DNA from: Cloacibacterium caeni_C
GTDB taxonomy: Bacteria > Bacteroidota > Bacteroidia > Flavobacteriales > Weeksellaceae
Direction: 5' to 3'
Assembly: GCA_002422665.1 (NCBI GenBank)
Contig: DITA01000016.1
Location: 1 to 8,025, forward strand
Length of the DNA: 8,025 nt
Under the pieces are notes generated by a model, which was not told the DNA's origin, did not search any database, and worked only from the letters and a program-made list of their open reading frames with translations. Of the stretch, positions 1-6,059 are shown one piece after another. The translations under genes were made by a program, and so were the position numbers. The stretch's first letter is position 1, and each line of letters begins with the position of its first letter.

Positions 1-476
1 TAGCCACAGAAAAATTTAAAAATGTTCCAAAAGGTGCTAGAAAAATAGTATTAATTAGCGATGGCGAAGATAATGAAGGAAATGACAAAGCGGCAATAGA
101 TGAAGCATTGAGACAAGGTATCACCATTACTTCTGTAGGAGTTGGAAAGGATGATGGCGCTCCTATTCCTATTTATGAATTTGGGCAATTAATGGGCTAT
201 AAAACCGATATTCTCGGCGAAACGATTATTACCAAAAGACAAACAGAAGCATTGATGTCTCTCGCTTTTGATACGAACGGTGAATATGTAGACGGAAATG
301 ATATGGAAGCAGCAGTCAATAAAATTGTTTTGCAACTCCGAAACCAAAAAGGAGCTTCGGAAACACTGGTAAATACACAATCTGCGGTGCATTATTATCA
401 GTGGTTTTTGGGCGTTTCGCTTTTTATTTTTGTGATTATTTTTCTTTTTAATCCTAAAAAAGATTTCAATTTTTAA
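1..476 (+). CDS. batB: BatB-like von Willebrand factor A protein, 3' part only
   Basis: Partial gene, open at the left edge; the reading frame runs from base 3 for 157 codons to the TAA at 474-476. The visible part is the second half of a vWA domain: a beta strand ending in LISDGEDNEGND carries the Asp typical of the third metal-site (MIDAS) loop, followed by an ITSVGVG strand and a C-terminal helix region. A single transmembrane helix (about residues 134-150 of the fragment) and a short basic tail, NPKKDFNF, end the protein, so the vWA domain would lie outside the cytoplasmic membrane, anchored at its C-terminus. BatA and BatB both have this architecture. I prefer BatB because a BatC-like TPR gene and batD follow directly, as in the batABCD order of flavobacteria. 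The DxSxS part of the metal site lies outside the window. An ATG at 108 is internal and not the start. The Bat proteins were named for aerotolerance in Bacteroides; their molecular job is unsettled. Confidence 0.85.
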   Translation, partial: ATEKFKNVPKGARKIVLISDGEDNEGNDKAAIDEALRQGITITSVGVGKDDGAPIPIYEFGQLMGYKTDILGETIITKRQTEALMSLAFDTNGEYVDGNDMEAAVNKIVLQLRNQKGASETLVNTQSAVHYYQWFLGVSLFIFVIIFLFNPKKDFNF

Positions 477-582
477 AAATGAAAACTTTAGAAAACGCAA
501 AACCTTGAATTTTAGTCTCAAAAAACTACTTTTTTATCAATTATTTAACATTTCTAAGATTTAATTTTAACAATTAAAGCGA

Positions 583-590
583 TATTTTTG
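583..590 (+). promoter_or_regulatory. Bacteroidota -7 promoter box before batC
   Basis: TATTTTTG matches the TAnnTTTG element used by the primary sigma factor of Bacteroidota. No good TTG -33 box is present at the usual distance; TTA at 561-563 (19-nt spacer) is the nearest. Transcription would start at about 594-597, only a few bases before the ATG at 600, so this internal promoter would give an almost leaderless batC-batD mRNA in addition to read-through from batB. Confidence 0.55.
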
Positions 591-599
591 TACCAACAA

Positions 600-1391
600 A
601 TGTTGAGAAAGTTTTTTGTACATATTAGCTTAATTTTTCTTGGTCTCGTTACTGTTAAGGCTCAAGAAAGTTTAAACACCCTAATCTTCAGAGGAAACCG
701 AAGCTTCGACAAACAAAAGTATGGCGAAGCTATTTCCACATTTTCGGAAGCGGTGAAAAAAAATGAAAAAGATTTTGGTGCGCATTATAATTTGGGCAAT
801 TCTTTGTATAAAATAAAAAAGTACGACGAAGCGATTGCCGAATATCAAAAAGCTCAAAAAAACACCAATAATAAAGATGAAAAAGCAGCTTCTTATTACA
901 ACGAAGGAAATGCTCATCTTCAAAATGGTGATGGCGAAAAAGCAGTCAATGCTTATAAGAATGCTTTGAAATTCGATCCAGATAATGAAGCGATTTTAAA
1001 AAATATACAAATTGCCAAGAAGAAGCAAAAGCAAAAAGACAATAAACAAAATCAACAAAACCAACAGCAAAATCAACAAAATAACCAAAATAAAAACCAA
1101 GATAATCATCAAAATCAGCAAGGAGACCAAAATCAAGAAAATAAAAATAACAATACCAAAAATCAACCGAACGGTAATATAGGCGATCAAAATAAAGGAA
1201 AAGGAAATCAAGGAGCGGAAAAACAAAATCAGAAAAACGAACCGCAAAATCCTAAAGACCAGAATAAAATCCCTAAAGATTTGCAAAAATTAATTCTGCA
1301 AAGAAGTGCAAATCAAGAAAGAGAAACCGCTAAAAAGTTACTCAATAAAAATGGTTACTATTCACCAGAAAGCAATACAAAAGACTGGTAA
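600..1391 (+). CDS. batC: BatC-like exported TPR protein with N/Q/K-rich linker
   Basis: 263 residues from the ATG at 600. A TTG at 588 would add four residues, but it lies inside the putative -7 box, and the ATG begins a clean signal peptide (basic MLRK, hydrophobic core, likely cut after KAQ near residue 22), so I chose the ATG. Three TPR units follow at about 27-60, 61-94 and 97-131, with typical signatures such as AHYNLGNSLYKIKKYDEAIAEY and FDPDNEAI. Residues 141-223 are a low-complexity stretch of Asn, Gln and Lys, probably a disordered linker. A compact C-terminus (about 224-263) ends in KDW after a QERETAKKLLNKN helix; as I recall, such a tail is shared by TPR Bat proteins of Bacteroidota. 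The protein is predicted to act in the periplasm as a protein-interaction scaffold for the vWA proteins and BatD. Its stop is 3 nt before batD, so the two are surely co-transcribed. The label BatC rather than BatE rests on gene order. Confidence 0.88.
   Translation: MLRKFFVHISLIFLGLVTVKAQESLNTLIFRGNRSFDKQKYGEAISTFSEAVKKNEKDFGAHYNLGNSLYKIKKYDEAIAEYQKAQKNTNNKDEKAASYYNEGNAHLQNGDGEKAVNAYKNALKFDPDNEAILKNIQIAKKKQKQKDNKQNQQNQQQNQQNNQNKNQDNHQNQQGDQNQENKNNNTKNQPNGNIGDQNKGKGNQGAEKQNQKNEPQNPKDQNKIPKDLQKLILQRSANQERETAKKLLNKNGYYSPESNTKDW
1020..1268 (+). repeat. A-rich low-complexity tract coding N/Q/K
   Basis: Degenerate repeats of CAA, AAC, AAT and AAA codons (recurring units such as AATCAACAAAA) encode the Asn/Gln/Lys linker of the BatC-like protein. 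The units are imperfect and vary in length. Such tracts are prone to length change, so the linker probably differs between strains while the flanking TPR and C-terminal parts are kept. Confidence 0.6.
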
Positions 1392-1394
1392 TTA

Positions 1395-3107
1395 ATGCAA
1401 AAAATTCTCAACATATTATTTTTTGTAATGTCTGCAATTTCTTACGGACAAGTTACCGTTTTGACTGATATCAATACCAAAGAACCGAAGCAAAATGAAC
1501 CAGTTGTTCTCACTATTGTACAAGAAGTGGTAGGCGAAAACATGGAACAGCAGAGTCCGCTTCGTCTTCCTGATTTATCAAAATTCGATATTGTAGGAAG
1601 TGCTTCCGAACAAAATACTTTCATTGACCAAAAAAGAGGAATTAGAGTAAACCAAATCATTTATCAATTATATCTTCAGCCAAAAGTTACGGGAAAAGTG
1701 AAAATTGGCTCTGCTTTACTTACTGTAAATGGTAAAATTTATAAATCAGAACCTTTTGACATTTTGGTGAAAGAAACGTCACGAGCTGAAACCGAATATC
1801 TTTCTAAAGATGTGTATCTGAATGTAGAAGTTCAAGATAAGGAAGTTTATGAAAATCAGCCAACTGTAGCGGTTTTGAGAGCTTATAGCAAGAATTATGA
1901 TAACTTCAGAAAGTTAGAAAATATAAAATTTCCGCAACAGAATAATGCGAGAATTAAGCCTATCAGTTACAAAAAACAAGACATAGAAAATGTAAATGGC
2001 GAAATGGCTTCGCAAGTAATTGCTATGTTTATTATTTTCCCAGAAGAAGCTGGTAACGTAGAAATAGAGCCAGTTTCGGCAATGGTGAAAACTCCAGAAA
2101 TCAGTAAAATTGTTTCGAATAAGGTTAAAATTAATGTAAAAACTTTGCCGAAAGATTCTCCAGAGAATTTTAAAAATGCGGTAGGGAAATTTCATGTTTC
2201 CATTAAAGAAATTGCAAAAACAGAACCTCTGGAAGTAAACAAACCGATTGACGTTTTGGTGAAAATTTCTGGTTTAGGAAATTTAGACGAAGATAAATTG
2301 CCGAAATTAATAGAATCTAAAGATTACACTTTTTTCAAACCTCAGATTATAAGCAAATTATCTACCAATAAAGAAGGGGTAAAAGGTTCAATAACCGCAA
2401 AATATGTAGTGATTCCTAAACATGAAGGGAAAATCAATATTTCTACTGAACCATTTTCGTTTTTCAATCCAGAACTGAATCAGTACATCGATTTGGGGGT
2501 GAAAAGTATTGTGTTGAATGTCCTAAATTCAGCTCAAATTGCAGCGCAGAAATCAACGATTGACATTGTGGATGATTATACTGCTAATGTTTTAAACAGC
2601 GTTCCTTTACCTGTTATCGAAAAAGAAAAACATACTCAGTCTTACCGTTTTAATCTTAAAAATTTATTCTCTGGTTTGGCAGTTCTTGTAGTGGGAACTT
2701 TCCTTTTCTTCTTGTGGATTAGACCAAAGAAAAAAGCTTTGGTTACTGTTGAAAATAAACCAATAACTACGATTAGAGAAGAAGAAGAAAAAATTAAAAA
2801 TCTTCTAAAACCAGGCTTTGAAGCGAATTTAGAATATCTGAAAACGCTTTTGTCTAACAGAGACTATTCAGCATTTTTTGCTACTTATGAAGAATTGCAA
2901 CAAGATGCAGAACAGCATATTCAGCAAAAATTTGGAATGGGATTGAAAGCATTTTTAGAAAATTACAAAGGTTCTCAGTTCACCGAAGATTTCAGAAATC
3001 TGGAACAACAAATTTCAATAGAAAAATACTCGCCTATTCATGACGACTCACATTTAGAAGAGCTTTACAACTCTATAACTGCGATGTATTCTGAAATTAT
3101 GGAATAA
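1395..3107 (+). CDS. batD: BatD, aerotolerance operon membrane protein
   Basis: 570 residues, a normal length for BatD. An N-terminal signal sequence (MQKILNILFF..., cleavage probably after SYG near residue 18) is followed by a long beta-rich extracytoplasmic region (about 20-420) of repeated Ig-like strands, including the opening pattern of a strand, then KEPKQNEPVVLTI, seen in BatD-type oxygen tolerance proteins. One transmembrane helix lies at about 425-443 (LAVLVVGTFLFFLWI), followed by a basic stop-transfer stretch (RPKKK) and a cytoplasmic helical tail of about 120 residues, rich in Glu and aromatic residues. It starts 3 nt after the preceding TPR gene, with no room for its own promoter, so expression is coupled to it. 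BatD is thought to work in one membrane-associated complex with the vWA Bat proteins; the biochemical activity is unknown. The stop is doubled (TAATAA). Confidence 0.92.
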   Translation: MQKILNILFFVMSAISYGQVTVLTDINTKEPKQNEPVVLTIVQEVVGENMEQQSPLRLPDLSKFDIVGSASEQNTFIDQKRGIRVNQIIYQLYLQPKVTGKVKIGSALLTVNGKIYKSEPFDILVKETSRAETEYLSKDVYLNVEVQDKEVYENQPTVAVLRAYSKNYDNFRKLENIKFPQQNNARIKPISYKKQDIENVNGEMASQVIAMFIIFPEEAGNVEIEPVSAMVKTPEISKIVSNKVKINVKTLPKDSPENFKNAVGKFHVSIKEIAKTEPLEVNKPIDVLVKISGLGNLDEDKLPKLIESKDYTFFKPQIISKLSTNKEGVKGSITAKYVVIPKHEGKINISTEPFSFFNPELNQYIDLGVKSIVLNVLNSAQIAAQKSTIDIVDDYTANVLNSVPLPVIEKEKHTQSYRFNLKNLFSGLAVLVVGTFLFFLWIRPKKKALVTVENKPITTIREEEEKIKNLLKPGFEANLEYLKTLLSNRDYSAFFATYEELQQDAEQHIQQKFGMGLKAFLENYKGSQFTEDFRNLEQQISIEKYSPIHDDSHLEELYNSITAMYSEIME

Positions 3108-3108
3108 T

Positions 3109-3127
3109 AAAAGTATTTCATACTTTT
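3109..3127. promoter_or_regulatory. Short dyad overlapping the marC promoter box
   Basis: AAAAGTA and TACTTTT form a perfect 7-bp inverted repeat with a 5-nt loop, beginning 2 nt after the batD stop. The right arm is the first part of the -7 box of the next gene. It has no T tract, so it would be a poor terminator; it could be an operator or a chance AT-rich dyad. Confidence 0.3.
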
Positions 3128-3128
3128 G
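3121..3128 (+). promoter_or_regulatory. Bacteroidota -7 promoter box before the MarC-family gene
   Basis: TACTTTTG fits TAnnTTTG exactly, 24 nt before the ATG at 3153. The -33 region overlaps the end of batD and has no clear TTG at 17-19 nt. The predicted leader is about 20 nt, A-rich and without a Shine-Dalgarno sequence, as is usual in this phylum. Confidence 0.55.
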
Positions 3129-3152
3129 TGAAAATAATAAAAAAATCACACT

Positions 3153-3749
3153 ATGTTAGAATCGTTTTCTTTTAAAGAAACCTTGACTTGTTTTATGGTT
3201 TTGTTTGCAGTAATCGATATTTTAGGTTCGGTTCCTATTATTGTTTCTCTTAGAAAGCAATTCGGGCATATTGATGCAGAAAGAGCATCGATTGTTTCTG
3301 GAGCATTGATGATTGTTTTTCTTTTTGTTGGAAAAGAAATGCTAAAATTCATCGGGATAGACGTGAATTCGTTTGCAATTGCGGGAGCTTTGGTTATTTT
3401 TATTATTGCTTTGGAAATGATTTTGGGAATAGAAATTCACAAAGTAGAAAACGTAAAGGCAGCTTCTATCGTTCCGATTGCGTTTCCTTTAGTAGCCGGA
3501 GCTGGAACACTAACTACAACGTTATCACTTCGTGCAGAATTTCATGTAGTGAATATTATTTTAGGGATTTTGCTCAATACCATTTTGGTTTACATCGTTC
3601 TGAAATCCGCCAATTTTTTAGAAGAAAAAATAGGAGATGCTACGCTGATGATTTTCAAAAAAGTTTTTGGAATTATCCTTTTAGCGATTTCTATTAAATT
3701 ATTTACCGCTAACTTTGCGCAGTTATTTTCTAGTTACGTACAATTTTAA
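3153..3749 (+). CDS. MarC family integral membrane protein
   Basis: 198 residues, close to the usual 200-220 of the MarC family. About six hydrophobic helices are visible (roughly 10-32, 44-62, 70-92, 103-125, 132-152 and 168-190), so it should be a polytopic inner-membrane protein. Family landmarks are the first-helix motif VIDILGSVPII (residues 20-30, compare D-P-[IL]-G-x-[IV]-P) and the re-entrant-like motif IAFPLVAGAGT (109-119, compare FPLLAGPG). In both, a usual proline is replaced (Ile for Pro after Asp, Ala for Pro in AGPG), placing it in a divergent branch. MarC was once linked to multiple antibiotic resistance, but that link has not held up; the transported substrate is unknown. The ATG fits the first helix and the promoter box just upstream. 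It is followed after 33 nt by a small membrane protein gene, probably in the same transcript. Confidence 0.93.
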   Translation: MLESFSFKETLTCFMVLFAVIDILGSVPIIVSLRKQFGHIDAERASIVSGALMIVFLFVGKEMLKFIGIDVNSFAIAGALVIFIIALEMILGIEIHKVENVKAASIVPIAFPLVAGAGTLTTTLSLRAEFHVVNIILGILLNTILVYIVLKSANFLEEKIGDATLMIFKKVFGIILLAISIKLFTANFAQLFSSYVQF

Positions 3750-3782
3750 AATTATCAATATTAAATCATAAATCTCATACCA

Positions 3783-3980
3783 ATGACAACGTTTTACAAA
3801 GTTTTTTTAGTGCTTTTTATTATATTTTTAGGATTAAATCTTTATGCAATCGACTGGAATTTAGGTTTTATGCATTCAGAAAACAATAAATTCTTATTCT
3901 CTATAGTCGCATCTATTATAGGAATTTTAGTTACTCTGGTCATGAACACTTGGAAAAAACTTTCGCAGAAAAATAGTTAA
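3783..3980 (+). CDS. small membrane protein with two predicted helices
   Basis: 65 residues, not recognised. Two hydrophobic helices are visible, about residues 5-23 (YKVFLVLFIIFLGLNLYAI) and 38-54 (LFSIVASIIGILVTLVM). A short polar loop with Asp, Trp and Glu residues joins them, and the C-terminus is basic (TWKKLSQKNS). The positive-inside rule suggests a hairpin with both ends in the cytoplasm. The start is an ATG with A/T-rich upstream sequence; I see no TAnnTTTG box in the 33-nt gap, so it is probably co-transcribed with the MarC-family gene. It ends two bases before a strong terminator. Codon use resembles the neighbours. The coding call rests on the helix pattern, a good start and the tight fit between marC and the terminator; no function is proposed. 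Confidence 0.75.
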   Translation: MTTFYKVFLVLFIIFLGLNLYAIDWNLGFMHSENNKFLFSIVASIIGILVTLVMNTWKKLSQKNS

Positions 3981-3982
3981 TG

Positions 3983-4010
3983 AAAAATCCGCTTCTAGAA
4001 GCGGATTTTT
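3983..4010. terminator. bidirectional intrinsic terminator (28-nt perfect palindrome)
   Basis: A perfect palindrome with 14-nt arms, centred on TCTAGA at 3994-3999, with a GC-rich middle (ATCCGCTTC / GAAGCGGAT). It is flanked by A5 on the left and T7 on the right (4006-4012), giving a stem plus U tract on either strand. It fills almost the whole 30-nt gap between the stop of the small membrane gene (3978-3980) and the isochorismate synthase stop (4011-4013, minus strand). Confidence 0.93.
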
Positions 4011-4979
4011 TTATTGTAAATGATGAAGAATAGCTTGAGATTTCAGTTCGGTTTCTCGCCATTCTTTTTCTGGCGAAGAAAGTGCCGTAATTCCGCCGCC
4101 TGCAAAAGCGATTACTTGATTTTTGTAAATTTTTGCACATCTAAGATTCACAAAGTAATAAATTTCTTCATCGGTTTCTATTTTAATGTAACCTGCGTAA
4201 AATTCACGGTTGTATTGTTCGATTTCTATAATTTTTTCTTTGCAAAATTCCTTCGGAATACCACAAACTGCAGGAGTAGGGTGGAGTTCTTCAATTAATT
4301 CTTTAAGTCTATTATCTTCGATTTTAGCAGTGAAATCAGTTCTGAGATGCTTAATATTCCCCGAAATATGATTGTAAGTTTCACTCTGTGCAATTTCAAC
4401 AGCATATTTTTTTAAAATTTCAGAAATATAATGGGTAACAGGTTTCTGCTCTTCAATTTCTTTTTCGCTCCATTCTTCATTTATAGGAAGTGTTCCTGCC
4501 AAACTCATGGTGAAAAACTCATGTGTTTTTTTATTGAATTTTCCTAAAATTTCAGGAGTTGCACCTAACCAAATTTCTTCATCAGAAATAAGCAGATAGC
4601 AAAGCGTATTTGGGTATTTTTTGCAGAGTAATTGGTAAGTTTCTTCTAAATTGATGGAAGAAATTTCTTTAGCAATAGGTCTAGAAATAACTAGTTTTGG
4701 CAAGTTATTTTGCTTGATGATTTCAATCGCTTTTTCTAATTTTTGGAGATATTCTTCATGCTGAGGAATATTTAGTTCAGCATTATTTTCAGGAAAATTT
4801 TCTACCTCAAAAAAAGAAGATTTGAGTTCTTCTGAAGTACAAACTTCTAGATTTTCTGCTTGTAAATGAATAGTTTTCCCATTGGTAAAAGGAAAAAAAG
4901 AAGCCACATTTCTTGCAGCTTCATGATGATGTATTAGGATAAATTTTTCTTCAAAAGGCAATCTGAAAATAGCTTTCAT
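4011..4979 (-). CDS. menF: isochorismate synthase (chorismate-binding family)
   Basis: 322 residues. Converts chorismate to isochorismate, the first committed step of the menaquinone pathway, in the cytoplasm with Mg2+. The C-terminal two thirds show the motifs of the chorismate-utilising family in order: PKLVISRP (94-101, with the candidate base Lys95), WLGATPEIL (137-145), MSLAGT (158-163), ELHPTPAVCGIPKE (231-244), REFYAGYI (258-265), NLRCA (278-282) and FAGGGI...SPEKEWRETELK (292-313). HPTPAVCG and the final E-W-x-E-T-x-x-K are characteristic of isochorismate and salicylate synthases rather than TrpE or PabB. The N-terminal part (1-70) is shorter than in E. coli MenF, as expected for flavobacterial members. 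Its ATG shares one base with the preceding thioesterase stop (TAATG), indicating translational coupling. An EntC-type siderophore role is possible, but no siderophore genes are visible and the thioesterase neighbour favours menaquinone. Confidence 0.92.
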   Translation of the reverse strand: MKAIFRLPFEEKFILIHHHEAARNVASFFPFTNGKTIHLQAENLEVCTSEELKSSFFEVENFPENNAELNIPQHEEYLQKLEKAIEIIKQNNLPKLVISRPIAKEISSINLEETYQLLCKKYPNTLCYLLISDEEIWLGATPEILGKFNKKTHEFFTMSLAGTLPINEEWSEKEIEEQKPVTHYISEILKKYAVEIAQSETYNHISGNIKHLRTDFTAKIEDNRLKELIEELHPTPAVCGIPKEFCKEKIIEIEQYNREFYAGYIKIETDEEIYYFVNLRCAKIYKNQVIAFAGGGITALSSPEKEWRETELKSQAILHHLQ

Positions 4980-5407
4980 TACTTTTCTATTTTTCGGTTA
5001 ATCACCATGTTCGTCATCGTAGAATGGCACAGTAAACTTCCGTTTTCGTCTTTTATTTCTATTTCTAAAAAATGGAGGGTTTGTCCTTTTCTAATCATTC
5101 TAGCCGTTCCTGTAACGGTTCCTTTGGTTTTGCTTTTCAGGTGATTAGAATTGATATTGGTTCCTACAGCAGCTTTTCCTTCTTGGGCTACCAAAATATT
5201 AGAAAGACATGAGCCTAAACTTTCTGCAAATGCAATATTAGCACCACCATGCAATAGACCTAATGGCTGATGAACTCTAGAATTTACAGGCATAGTTCCC
5301 ACCAAATAATCGTCTCCCAAATCGGTGAAAACGATGTCTAAAGTTTCCATTAAAGTGTTTTTATTCCAAAGGTTGAGCTGTGCTAATTTTTCTTCGTTGG
5401 TCATCAT
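4979..5407 (-). CDS. menI: hotdog-fold thioesterase, probable DHNA-CoA hydrolase (MenI/YdiI type)
   Basis: 142 residues, the normal size for a PaaI/YdiI/EntH-type hotdog thioesterase. The core signature is VHQPLGLLHGGANIAFAESLGS (residues 45-66). Gln47, His53 and Glu62 line up, with an offset of one, with the active-site Gln48, His54 and Glu63 of E. coli YdiI; His89 in NSNHLK is in the usual place too. YdiI-type enzymes hydrolyse 1,4-dihydroxy-2-naphthoyl-CoA to DHNA in menaquinone synthesis. The gene directly precedes, and overlaps by one base, the isochorismate synthase gene, which supports this assignment over phenylacetate (PaaI) or enterobactin (EntH) roles. The substrate remains an inference; the family is promiscuous. 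The protein begins with two Met codons (5407 and 5404), and either may be used. It lies 17 nt after the acyltransferase stop, in the same operon. Confidence 0.85.
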   Translation of the reverse strand: MMTNEEKLAQLNLWNKNTLMETLDIVFTDLGDDYLVGTMPVNSRVHQPLGLLHGGANIAFAESLGSCLSNILVAQEGKAAVGTNINSNHLKSKTKGTVTGTARMIRKGQTLHFLEIEIKDENGSLLCHSTMTNMVINRKIEK

Positions 5408-5424
5408 AAAAATTCGACTTTAGA

Positions 5425-6000
5425 TTAGTAGATTTTTGGATTCCACTTTTCTGGATATTTTGGAGTAATTTTTTTGTAATATTCTTGTAATTCTTCCATG
5501 ATGCTTTCGTAGCTTCTGGTCTGAATGTCTTCAACAGAGATTTGTTTACCTAAATGAATACTTTTGGTTTTAAAATCTCCAGCAGCAATAACGATAGGAA
5601 CGTTTGATTCTTTTGCCATATGATAGAATCCTTTTCTCCATTTGTTAACAAGACTTCTTGTTCCTTCTGGTGTAATCACTAAGCTGAAATCATCTTTAGC
5701 AAATTCATTTTTTACAAAATTTACCAAGTCATTTCTTTGGCTTCTATCGATTCCAACTCCGCCCAATGCTTTTACAATAAAACCGTACCAAGCCTTTGTG
5801 TGAGCATCTTTAATGATAACTTTTAGTTTTTTGTCAAGAACCCAATAAGCTAGATTTCCTAGAATGTATTCATCATTAGCAGTGTGTGGAGCTACTACTA
5901 AAACGCAACGGTCTAAATTACTTGCGGGACCTTCTAACACAATCTTCCAACCCCAAACCCAAAGGATAAACTTTGCAATAATTTTCTTAATAAATTTCAT
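5425..6000 (-). CDS. PlsC-like lysophospholipid/glycerol acyltransferase
   Basis: 191 residues from the ATG at 6000. An upstream in-frame TTG at 6054 would add 18 residues but lies inside the putative -7 promoter box, so I reject it. Family features in order: an amphipathic or membrane-associated N-terminus (MKFIKKIIAKFILWVWGW), block I VVAPHTANDEYILG (35-48) with His39, block II GGVGIDRSQ (80-88), block III TPEGTRS (110-116) and block IV around VPIVIAAG (134-141). Enzymes of this family move an acyl group to a glycerophosphate or similar acceptor at the membrane; this short type resembles the 1-acylglycerol-3-phosphate acyltransferase-like proteins of Bacteroidota, but the acceptor cannot be told. 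In the H-x4-D catalytic motif the Asp position is Glu44, while an Asp (Asp43) lies one residue earlier. It is the first gene of an acyltransferase-thioesterase-menF unit. Confidence 0.85.
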   Translation of the reverse strand: MKFIKKIIAKFILWVWGWKIVLEGPASNLDRCVLVVAPHTANDEYILGNLAYWVLDKKLKVIIKDAHTKAWYGFIVKALGGVGIDRSQRNDLVNFVKNEFAKDDFSLVITPEGTRSLVNKWRKGFYHMAKESNVPIVIAAGDFKTKSIHLGKQISVEDIQTRSYESIMEELQEYYKKITPKYPEKWNPKIY

Positions 6001-6023
6001 ATTTTTCTCTTTAAAAAACAAAA

Positions 6024-6051
6024 CAAGTAACCCTAGCAAAAAGGTTACTTG
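6024..6051. promoter_or_regulatory. 9-bp perfect dyad at the acyltransferase transcription start
   Basis: CAAGTAACC and GGTTACTTG form a perfect 9-bp inverted repeat with a 10-nt spacer (6033-6042). It lies directly next to the -7 box (6052-6059) and upstream of the start codon at 6000. On the minus strand the second arm is followed by TTTTGTTTTTT. Since transcription should begin within the first arm, the complete hairpin would not be in the RNA, so a DNA operator for a dimeric repressor seems likelier than an attenuator. The regulator is unknown. Confidence 0.5.
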
Positions 6052-6059
6052 CAAATATA
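6052..6059 (-). promoter_or_regulatory. Bacteroidota -7 promoter box for the acyltransferase-menI-menF unit
   Basis: On the minus strand this reads TATATTTG, an exact TAnnTTTG match. No TTG is seen at 17-19 nt upstream. The leader to the ATG at 6000 would be about 45-50 nt and contains part of the dyad at 6024-6051. It is the only clear promoter candidate for the three minus-strand genes. Confidence 0.55.

Noticed and set aside
479..508. Nine-codon ATG frame directly after batB
   Set aside because: Too short, with no sign of coding or of an upstream-ORF role; likely chance.
588..599. TTG start extending the BatC-like protein by four residues
   Set aside because: The TTG is the end of the TATTTTTG promoter box, and the ATG at 600 begins a normal signal peptide.
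996..1286. Minus-strand hydrophobic reading frame opposite batC
   Set aside because: It is the antisense of A-rich Asn/Gln/Lys codons, which automatically gives Leu/Ile/Phe/Val; not a gene.
4011..4979. Calling the chorismate-binding gene an anthranilate or aminodeoxychorismate synthase
   Set aside because: HPTPAVCG and the PaaI/YdiI-type thioesterase neighbour fit isochorismate synthase; no glutaminase gene is nearby.
6001..6054. TTG start extending the acyltransferase by 18 residues
   Set aside because: The TTG is part of the TATATTTG box, and the extension is coded by the inverted repeat and T-rich leader.
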